From: Roseisolibacter agri
GTDB lineage: Bacteria; Gemmatimonadota; Gemmatimonadetes; Gemmatimonadales; Gemmatimonadaceae
Reading direction: 5' to 3'
Assembly (NCBI RefSeq): GCF_030159095.1
Contig: NZ_BRXS01000001.1
Span: 744,001-808,000, forward strand
Length of the DNA: 64,000 nucleotides
The notes beneath the pieces are model-generated. The model worked only from the letters and a program-made list of their open reading frames with translations. It did not search any database and was not told where the DNA came from. Both the position numbers and the translations under genes were made by a program. Position 1 is the stretch's first letter. Each line of letters starts with the position of its first letter. Shown here in pieces: positions 7,801 through 13,917 of this stretch.

Positions 7801-9901
7801 CACGCAGACGCTGAACTGCACCTTCGGCGACCTCGCGGCGAGCGGCGCGGGAGCGACGCGTAGCGTCCACGTCTCCAGCTCCACGACGTCGGCCAGCTGC
7901 AAGGCGTACGAGAACGTGGCGACCGCGACGTCGACCAATCACGCGTCGCTGGAAGCGCGCGACACGACGACGGTCCTCTGCCCGAGCCTCGACCTCACCA
8001 AGGTCGCGGACTCGACGAACGTCAGCGCGGGGAACCAGATCGGATTCCGGCTGGTCGTGAAGAACACGGGCGCGGGAACGGCGACCGGTGTGACGGTCAA
8101 GGACACGCTTCCGACGAACTCGGGCCTCGGCTGGTCCGTCGACGCCGCGGGTTCGACCACCGGCTGCGCGATCGCCGGCGGCATCCTGACGTGCAACTTC
8201 GGCACGCTCGGGCCGAGTGACAGCGCGCGCGTGCACGTCACGAGCGGGACCGCGTTCGCCAGCTGCGGGACCGTGAACAACCGCGGCTGGGCGACCACCT
8301 CGAACAACGGCACCGACTCGGCGTCGGCGTCGCTCACGGTGCGGTGCCCGAACCTGACGATCCAGAAGACGCCGGATACGACGGGTGACCCGGGCTACCT
8401 GGTCAATCCCGGCGACTCGGCGCGCTTCACGATCAAGGTGAAGAACACCGGGACGGGCGCGGCGCTCAACACGGTGCTCACCGACACGCTGCCCGCGGGC
8501 CTGACCTGGTCGGACGACCGCACCCAGTGCCCGAGCCCGATCCCGTCGATCACGGTCGGCGGCGTCAGTCGGCAGCTGCTCACGTGCAACATCGGCACGC
8601 TGGCGGCGAGTGACAGCTTCGTGGTGAAGGTGGCGGCGTTGGTGCCGACGAACTTCCTGCTGCCGCCGACGTCGTCGGCGGTGCCGGCGCTGGAGATCGA
8701 CGGCAACCTCACCTCCAACGGGGGCCCCGACTGGGCGACGCTGCCCGACACGCTGCTCAAGTGCACGACGCCGAAGCTCAACTGCAACATCGACACGCCC
8801 ACCGGGCCGGCCGACAGCTCGTTCGGCCAGGGCACCAAGGAGGACACGCCGGTGCCGTCGGTGGTCAGCGGGTCGATCCCGAACAACAAGGCCGACCTGC
8901 AGCGCTTCTACCTGACGACGCGCCGCGTGCTCGTCGGCGGCGTGGTGCACGACGTCCTCTACCTGGCGTGGGAGCGCGTGCAGCAGCCCTCGGGCACGAC
9001 GAACATGGACTTCGAGCTCAACCAGCTGACGACGCTGAGCGCCAACGGCGTGACGCCGACGCGCAAGGCGGGCGACGTGCTGGTGAAGTACGACCTGTCG
9101 AAGGGCGGCGGCACGCTCGCGCTGGGCGTGCACCGCTGGGTGGAGACGGGCAACCCGGCGACGGTGTGCCAGGCGTCGAACACGGTGCCGTGCTGGGGCA
9201 AGGTCGACTCGCTGGTGGCGCCGACGGGCACGGGCGCGTCGAACACGCCGGCGATCGGGCAGGTGCAGGATCCGATCGCGCCGGGCTCGCGCATGCTCGA
9301 CACGCTGACCTTCGGCGAGGCCGCGATCGACCTGCAGGGCGCCGGGATCTTCCAGGCGGGGACGTGCCTGGTGTTCGGGCGGGCGTACCTGAAGAGCCGC
9401 TCGTCGGACGCGTTCACCTCGGAGATCAAGGACTTCATCGCCCCGATCCCGATCGACGTCGAGAACTGCCCGGACCGGTTCATCAACAACCAGGCGTGGG
9501 TGAAGGCGTCGAACTTCAGCCCGGCCGCGGGCATCTCCGACACCGCGCGGATCCGGATCTCGGCGCAGGCCACCGCGTCGCTGCCCACGACGCGCACCGG
9601 TGAGCTGGCCGTCGCGCGTCGCCTCGGTGGCGGCGCGGGTCCGGCCGCGGTCGCGAGCGCCGTGACCGCGGTCGCCGCGGTGACCCTGGGCGGACCCGAC
9701 CCGGCCGCGTACCCGGTGGTCGCGCACCGCGCGACGGGCGTCGAGGCGGTGCTCGGCAGCGCGGACGAGGCATGGCCGGTGCGCGCGGCGTCGGTGCGCC
9801 ACGGTGGCCGCGGCGTCGAACGATCGACGGAGGCCACGGGCGCGGTCGTGCCGGCGTCGACGACGTCGTCGCCGGCGGAGGGCACCGCGACCGATACCTG
9901 A
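4802..9901 (+). CDS. Giant DUF11-repeat surface lipoprotein (8 repeats)
   Basis: 1699 aa. A lipoprotein signal (residues 1-23, lipobox LLAAC) is preceded by GGAG about 10 bases before the ATG. Residues 40-320 form a domain shared with the next gene (QCANNG, INSVLNPGK, GNYDFIGKFN). Eight DUF11 repeats of about 120 aa follow, starting near residues 321, 442, 567, 687, 812, 933, 1060 and 1182. Most begin with CP plus an [LIV]-x-[LIV]-x-K strand, contain VSAG and DTLP, and carry several Cys that could form disulfides. Residues 1260-1560 form a C-terminal module (TNMDFELNQ, YLKSRSSDAF) that is nearly identical in the next gene. The last 130 residues are Ala/Val-rich. Probably an exported adhesin or stalk protein. 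No catalytic residues or sortase signal are seen; the anchor is lipid. Confidence 0.9.
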   Translation: MSRTTVAARSIAALASLALLAACGDRSGPAPLEPRDAPAFVSAGSQSSDWQQCANNGRNDAIPCEWINSVLNPGKATYREGELIPFRFAIHVVDIQGKKQVAPDTNTVRKVTFTYGFNKATNGNYDFIGKFNQTEGVRANLCSADFSPVNNVYCAPGTPAGTLLPTYGQPSPPYTDQSSPAVAARHTTISIGKTVFLSGLTGNLTALRPALDSALTRYLAKGGKLEIDVFGGVGVGVDNVTYNVGGSDVTATMTVRFRARQKDVLMAFGAHFARLQDWQLVGYGGGAGQSGSPFHIKVDSIDGTGVGALGNNVSGGVVVPQANVTLGKSVSDDTISVGEAFSWTIRATNSGDGDAANVQIVDTLPVITGYTFSTPSAGCAIASGILTCGPLTVAAGTFREFTVSASFTGTVTPATSCGSFPNTARLGGTGGASPTITLTVQCPNLNLVKVAGDTAVSAGNPISFVLTLNNLGPGIAIGATLKDTLPTGGGIVWSVDTEHSDTTCAISGNVLSCSFGDLAASGTGASRSVRVTSPTTSASCQAYPNRGWGRASNHAAVQASDTTTVLCPSIDITKVADSASVSAGSQIGFRMVVTNNGQGTATGVTLTDVLPTNSGLNWSLSPTVSGCTIASGTLTCSFGDLAPAATRTVHLVSPTDSSSCGTVSNKGKVTTTNNGADSATASIAVNCPDLRVTKSAGQDPVSAGMSLEFTIQVRNAATTGSATGVTLNDPLPGGSGVSWSISPAVSGCGITGSAPTQTLACTLGTLAPGASVSVRIVSSTTAASCKTYPNTATADATNHAAVQASDTITVQCPSLDLTKTADSTPVSAGSQIGFTLTVTNAVGAGTATAVVLTDTLPTNTGLGWSISPTNAACGIANGVLTCNFGSLLAGGSASVHVISSTAFASCGTVSNKGRVATGNNGTDSASASVTVQCPNVTLTKTADSTTVSAGSPIGFTITVSNAGPGVAKGVSLNDALPGGSGVSWSISPSVSGCGITGNAPTQTLNCTFGDLAASGAGATRSVHVSSSTTSASCKAYENVATATSTNHASLEARDTTTVLCPSLDLTKVADSTNVSAGNQIGFRLVVKNTGAGTATGVTVKDTLPTNSGLGWSVDAAGSTTGCAIAGGILTCNFGTLGPSDSARVHVTSGTAFASCGTVNNRGWATTSNNGTDSASASLTVRCPNLTIQKTPDTTGDPGYLVNPGDSARFTIKVKNTGTGAALNTVLTDTLPAGLTWSDDRTQCPSPIPSITVGGVSRQLLTCNIGTLAASDSFVVKVAALVPTNFLLPPTSSAVPALEIDGNLTSNGGPDWATLPDTLLKCTTPKLNCNIDTPTGPADSSFGQGTKEDTPVPSVVSGSIPNNKADLQRFYLTTRRVLVGGVVHDVLYLAWERVQQPSGTTNMDFELNQLTTLSANGVTPTRKAGDVLVKYDLSKGGGTLALGVHRWVETGNPATVCQASNTVPCWGKVDSLVAPTGTGASNTPAIGQVQDPIAPGSRMLDTLTFGEAAIDLQGAGIFQAGTCLVFGRAYLKSRSSDAFTSEIKDFIAPIPIDVENCPDRFINNQAWVKASNFSPAAGISDTARIRISAQATASLPTTRTGELAVARRLGGGAGPAAVASAVTAVAAVTLGGPDPAAYPVVAHRATGVEAVLGSADEAWPVRAASVRHGGRGVERSTEATGAVVPASTTSSPAEGTATDT
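8612..9454 (+). repeat. 843-bp perfect direct repeat, copy 1
   Basis: Identical base for base to 12403-13245 (offset 3791). It encodes most of the C-terminal module. The flanks differ at once: single-base differences at 8611/12402 and 9455/13246, then divergence. Confidence 0.97.
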
Positions 9902-9943
9902 CCTGGGGCGCGCCGCCTGTGCGCGGCGCGCCATCCATCGACG

Positions 9944-9987
9944 CGCGACGTGGGGCGGCGAGCGAGTGCTCGCCGCCCCACGTCGCG
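9944..9987 (+). terminator. 20-bp perfect-stem hairpin terminator after first DUF11 gene
   Basis: Arms 9944-9963 and 9968-9987 pair perfectly around a GAGT loop, with no T tract. The stem core GGGGCGGCGAG recurs in the terminator of the paralogous gene (13623-13653). Confidence 0.85.
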
Positions 9988-10037
9988 TCCGTATCCGCCG
10001 TCGGCGCGAACGCCGCCGGCGCGAGGGCCGTCGGCGC

Positions 10038-10056
10038 TAACCGCGCGCTAACCGCG
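10038..10056 (+). promoter_or_regulatory. Two TAACCGCG direct repeats at 11-bp pitch
   Basis: TAACCGCG at 10038 and 10049, about 427 bp upstream of the second DUF11 gene. Same motif, pitch and distance as the array before the first DUF11 gene. Confidence 0.6.
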
Positions 10057-10333
10057 CCGTCGGCCGCCCGCGCGACCGCCCAGCGCCCACGTACGGGACG
10101 AAAACGCCAGGGCAACGCGCCGGGGCCGCGCCGCCGCCGTCGTACGGCCCGTCCGCACGTCGCACGGCCCCGCTACTGACCAACCGACGCAGTACCAGCA
10201 CTCGGCCGCCGCCTTCGGCTGTCGGCCCCCGTGCCGTCGAGGAGGTCTGTGATGAGACGCGCCACCCTGGGCACGCCTGACCGCAGCCGCATGGCGTCGC
10301 GTCTCGTGGCGGCGTCGCGCGCACCGCCCGCGT

Positions 10334-10369
10334 GCCCACCCACGCGCCCACCCACGCGCCCACCCACGC
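10334..10369. repeat. 12-bp tandem repeat GCCCACCCACGC, three copies
   Basis: Three perfect copies plus a degenerate fourth, in the leader of the second DUF11 gene. Confidence 0.85.
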
Positions 10370-10473
10370 GCCCACTCGCGCGCCCCGCCGCACGTCGCCG
10401 GGACCGTCCGGCCTCGCTTTCCCCGCAGGAACTCCCCCGCCATAGGACCTCAGGGTCCTCGGAGACGGCAGTC

Positions 10474-13400
10474 ATGACCCGATTTCCCACCACCGTGCGG
10501 CTCGGCGCCGCACTCGCGTCGCTCGCGCTGGCCGCCGCGTGTTCCGACGCCCCGACGCCGCCGGCTCCCCGGCTCACTCCGGGCACGCCGTCCTTCGCGG
10601 CCTCGGCGGACATCTCGAGCCAGAACGCGTTCCAGCAGTGCGCGAACGGCAATCCGCTCGCGCCCACCTGCAACTACATCAACAGCGTCCTGAACGCCTC
10701 GAAGAGCCAGTACAACGAGGGCGAGGTCATCGCGCAGAAGCTCGTCATCAAGAACGCGACGACCACCGGTGCCGACGGCGTTCACACCCTGGTCATCTCG
10801 TACGGCTTCCAGAAGTCGTCGAGCGTCACCAACGCGAACTACGACTTCCAGGCGCGCTACGACGCGACCCTCGGCACGGTCCGCGCGAACCCGTGCCTCG
10901 ACAACGGGGCCGTCATGACGCCGTTCTGCAGCGGCGGGCAGCTCAAGACGGTGGGCACGGGCGTCAACCAGCTCGACTTCGACGAGGAGCCGTTCCCCGC
11001 GCCGACGGCAGCCAACTCGATCAACCTGAGCGCCAGCGACCTCACCAAGCTGCAGGCCGCGTTCGCCCGTTTCGCGGGCGCGAGGACGCTGGTGATCTAC
11101 AACGGCAGTTTCGACAACTTGGGCGCGCCGGCGATCAGCGACGTCACCTACGCGGTCAACAGCAGCGACATCGAGGCGACGGTCACGTACAGGTTCCGGG
11201 CGACCAAGAGCGACGTGCTGCTCCTGTGGGGCATGCACTTCGCCAGCGAGATCGACTGGAAGAACAACGGCCTGCCGGTGATCAACGGTGCCGCCGGCCA
11301 GTCCGGCTCCCCGTTCCACGTCAAGCTGATCACGCTCGACGGCTCCAGCAACGGCGCCAAGGCCCTGAACGTGTCGGGCGACGTCGTGCGCACCGCCAAC
11401 GTCGGCATCACCAAGACGGCCGACGCGGATACCGTCAATGCGGGCAACCCGATCGGGTTCACGATCACGGTGACGAACGGCGGCAACGCGGACGCGCTGA
11501 ACGTGGCGATCGTCGACACGCTGCCCACGGGCTTCACCTGGAGCGTGGCGGCCACGGGCACGACGATCACCGGGTGCACCATCAGCGGTGGCGTCCTGAC
11601 CTGCACGCCGTTCACGCTGGCGGCGGCCACCTCGACGCCGACCACGGCCTCGGTGCACGTGACGGCGCCCACCACGGCGACCACGCCGTGCGGGCTGATC
11701 ACGAACACCGCGCGCTTCACGACCTCCAACGACGGCTCGGGGTCGGGCACGGGGCAGGTGCGCATCAACTGCCCGAACATCACCATCGACAAGTCGCCCG
11801 CCTCGCAGACGAAGAGCGCCGGCGAGAGCTTCTCGTGGACGGTGGTGCTCACCAACACCGGGGCCGGCACGGCGTTCGGGGCGCGGATCCTCGACACGCT
11901 GCCGCAGGTGACGGGCGTCAGCTACACGCTGGGTGCGGCCAGCGACGCGACCTGCGGGATCGCCAGCAGCGTGCTCACGTGCGGACCGAAGGACCTGGCG
12001 CAGAACGATACGCTCCGCGCGATCGTCAACGCGACGACCACGGCCGGCACGAGCTGCGCGGCCAACGGCATCCGCAACATCGCGACGGGCCGCGCCACCG
12101 GCCTCTCGGACGTGAAGGACACCGCCACGGTGACCCTCAACTGCCCGGCCCTCAGCATCCTGAAGACGCCGAAGGTCGCGGGGGACACGGGCTACACGGT
12201 GCAGCCGGGCGACTCGGCGCGGTTCACCATCAAGGTGAAGAACACGGGCGGCGGCTCCGCGTTCAGCACCACGCTGACGGACACGCTCCCGGCCGGGCTC
12301 TCGTGGTCCGACAACCAGGCCGCCTGCACGACGACGGGCGTCACCGCCACCACGCCCACGCGGCAGATCCTGCAGTGCAACATCGGCACGCTGGCGGCGA
12401 GCGACAGCTTCGTGGTGAAGGTGGCGGCGTTGGTGCCGACGAACTTCCTGCTGCCGCCGACGTCGTCGGCGGTGCCGGCGCTGGAGATCGACGGCAACCT
12501 CACCTCCAACGGGGGCCCCGACTGGGCGACGCTGCCCGACACGCTGCTCAAGTGCACGACGCCGAAGCTCAACTGCAACATCGACACGCCCACCGGGCCG
12601 GCCGACAGCTCGTTCGGCCAGGGCACCAAGGAGGACACGCCGGTGCCGTCGGTGGTCAGCGGGTCGATCCCGAACAACAAGGCCGACCTGCAGCGCTTCT
12701 ACCTGACGACGCGCCGCGTGCTCGTCGGCGGCGTGGTGCACGACGTCCTCTACCTGGCGTGGGAGCGCGTGCAGCAGCCCTCGGGCACGACGAACATGGA
12801 CTTCGAGCTCAACCAGCTGACGACGCTGAGCGCCAACGGCGTGACGCCGACGCGCAAGGCGGGCGACGTGCTGGTGAAGTACGACCTGTCGAAGGGCGGC
12901 GGCACGCTCGCGCTGGGCGTGCACCGCTGGGTGGAGACGGGCAACCCGGCGACGGTGTGCCAGGCGTCGAACACGGTGCCGTGCTGGGGCAAGGTCGACT
13001 CGCTGGTGGCGCCGACGGGCACGGGCGCGTCGAACACGCCGGCGATCGGGCAGGTGCAGGATCCGATCGCGCCGGGCTCGCGCATGCTCGACACGCTGAC
13101 CTTCGGCGAGGCCGCGATCGACCTGCAGGGCGCCGGGATCTTCCAGGCGGGGACGTGCCTGGTGTTCGGGCGGGCGTACCTGAAGAGCCGCTCGTCGGAC
13201 GCGTTCACCTCGGAGATCAAGGACTTCATCGCCCCGATCCCGATCAACGTCGAGAACTGTCAGGACAAGCTCCTGGACAACCGCGCGTGGGCCACGGCCA
13301 GCGGGCTCACCGCCGTCTCCGACAGCGGGCAGATCCGCGTCGTGGCGCCCTCGGGAAGCGCTTCGCTCGACGTTGCCCCGGGCATCACGCGGGTGGCCAC

Positions 13401-13587
13401 CAGCCGCGGACCGAGTACCACGATGGAAAAGGCGGTCGCGTCCTCGCACGCGCTCGAGCAGAGCGTCGTGCGCACCACGCGGCGAGTCTCCGGTGATCGC
13501 CGGCGCGTCGCACCCGGTGTCACTCTCAACGTGGCAACGGGTGTGACCCGCCGTCATCGCCTGGACGGTCGGCTGACCATCACCTGA
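10474..13587 (+). CDS. DUF11-repeat surface lipoprotein (3 repeats), paralogue of upstream gene
   Basis: 1037 aa from ATG 10474, with GGAG at 10461-10464. Signal peptide with lipobox LAAAC at about residue 22. Residues 40-305 match the N-terminal domain of the upstream gene (QCANGN, INSVLNASK, ANYDFQARYD). Three DUF11 repeats start near residues 309, 432 and 558. The C-terminal module (about 635-925) is almost identical to that of the upstream gene because 843 bp of DNA are the same. The last 110 residues are unrelated to those of the paralogue and rich in Arg, Val and Thr. It is probably displayed on the cell surface in the same system. The short repeat number suggests either the ancestral form or loss of repeats. 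Confidence 0.9.
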   Translation: MTRFPTTVRLGAALASLALAAACSDAPTPPAPRLTPGTPSFAASADISSQNAFQQCANGNPLAPTCNYINSVLNASKSQYNEGEVIAQKLVIKNATTTGADGVHTLVISYGFQKSSSVTNANYDFQARYDATLGTVRANPCLDNGAVMTPFCSGGQLKTVGTGVNQLDFDEEPFPAPTAANSINLSASDLTKLQAAFARFAGARTLVIYNGSFDNLGAPAISDVTYAVNSSDIEATVTYRFRATKSDVLLLWGMHFASEIDWKNNGLPVINGAAGQSGSPFHVKLITLDGSSNGAKALNVSGDVVRTANVGITKTADADTVNAGNPIGFTITVTNGGNADALNVAIVDTLPTGFTWSVAATGTTITGCTISGGVLTCTPFTLAAATSTPTTASVHVTAPTTATTPCGLITNTARFTTSNDGSGSGTGQVRINCPNITIDKSPASQTKSAGESFSWTVVLTNTGAGTAFGARILDTLPQVTGVSYTLGAASDATCGIASSVLTCGPKDLAQNDTLRAIVNATTTAGTSCAANGIRNIATGRATGLSDVKDTATVTLNCPALSILKTPKVAGDTGYTVQPGDSARFTIKVKNTGGGSAFSTTLTDTLPAGLSWSDNQAACTTTGVTATTPTRQILQCNIGTLAASDSFVVKVAALVPTNFLLPPTSSAVPALEIDGNLTSNGGPDWATLPDTLLKCTTPKLNCNIDTPTGPADSSFGQGTKEDTPVPSVVSGSIPNNKADLQRFYLTTRRVLVGGVVHDVLYLAWERVQQPSGTTNMDFELNQLTTLSANGVTPTRKAGDVLVKYDLSKGGGTLALGVHRWVETGNPATVCQASNTVPCWGKVDSLVAPTGTGASNTPAIGQVQDPIAPGSRMLDTLTFGEAAIDLQGAGIFQAGTCLVFGRAYLKSRSSDAFTSEIKDFIAPIPINVENCQDKLLDNRAWATASGLTAVSDSGQIRVVAPSGSASLDVAPGITRVATSRGPSTTMEKAVASSHALEQSVVRTTRRVSGDRRRVAPGVTLNVATGVTRRHRLDGRLTIT
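12403..13245 (+). repeat. 843-bp perfect direct repeat, copy 2
   Basis: Identical to 8612-9454; see that entry. Lies in the same reading frame and the same protein position. Confidence 0.97.
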
Positions 13588-13622
13588 CCGGATGCCCGCG
13601 CGATCGCGTGCGCATCGTACGG

Positions 13623-13653
13623 CCGGGGCGGCGAGTCAGACTCGCCGCCCCGG
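13623..13653 (+). terminator. Hairpin terminator after second DUF11 gene
   Basis: A 14-bp perfect stem, CCGGGGCGGCGAGT, with a 3-nt loop (CAG). Shares its stem core with the terminator at 9944-9987. Confidence 0.8.
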
Positions 13654-13713
13654 TTCGCGTCCCCCCGACGTACGTCCGCGCCCGGCCATGCGCCACGAGC
13701 GGGGCCGCGACTA

Positions 13714-13737
13714 CTGCCTGTCCGAGGCGACAGGCAG
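13714..13737 (+). promoter_or_regulatory. 9-bp perfect hairpin CTGCCTGTC / GACAGGCAG
   Basis: Stem 13714-13722 and 13729-13737 with loop CGAGGC, about 180 bp before the next start. It could be a leader structure, a protein-binding inverted repeat or a second terminator. Confidence 0.4.
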
Positions 13738-13917
13738 TTGGTGACGCGCGTCACGCACGCGTCGCCGCCCAGGCGCAACGGCCCGGGCACGAATGCCGGG
13801 CGCGCGGCGCCCCTCCGCGCGCGGCCGGGCGTCGCTAGCGATGGGGCGCGCGACGAGGCGCAGCCGGCGTGCAGGCCACGCCGAGCGAGAGCTCGTACGC
13901 CCCACCCGGGAGGATCC

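Larger units (their letters stand above)
9902..10473. other. Intergenic region with two hairpins, operator-like repeats and 12-bp repeats
   Basis: 572 bp. A small hairpin right after the stop (9907-9932) and the main terminator (9944-9987) are followed by two TAACCGCG repeats, a 12-bp tandem repeat and an AGGACC-TCAG-GGTCCT hairpin (10444-10459) just before the Shine-Dalgarno of the next gene. An in-frame upstream ATG at 10252 also has a GAGGAG site, but it would put about 74 extra Arg/Pro-rich residues before a normal lipoprotein signal, so I do not use it. Confidence 0.75.
13588..13917. other. Intergenic region before third island gene
   Basis: 330 bp. It contains the terminator of the preceding gene, a short perfect hairpin (13714-13737) and two 10-bp palindromes (GACGTACGTC at 13667 and TCGCTAGCGA at 13832). 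No TAACCGCG repeats are present, unlike the two upstream regions. No gene is supported. Confidence 0.7.

Noticed and set aside
4805-9934. 1709-codon open frame on the minus strand opposite the first DUF11 gene
   Set aside because: Arg/Ala/Asp-only low-complexity translation, no domain; it mirrors the coding strand because third positions are nearly all G/C. The same applies to 10450-13557 and other antisense frames.
8612-13245. The 843-bp repeat as an insertion sequence or transposon
   Set aside because: It is in-frame coding sequence inside two paralogous genes, with no transposase, terminal inverted repeats or target duplications.
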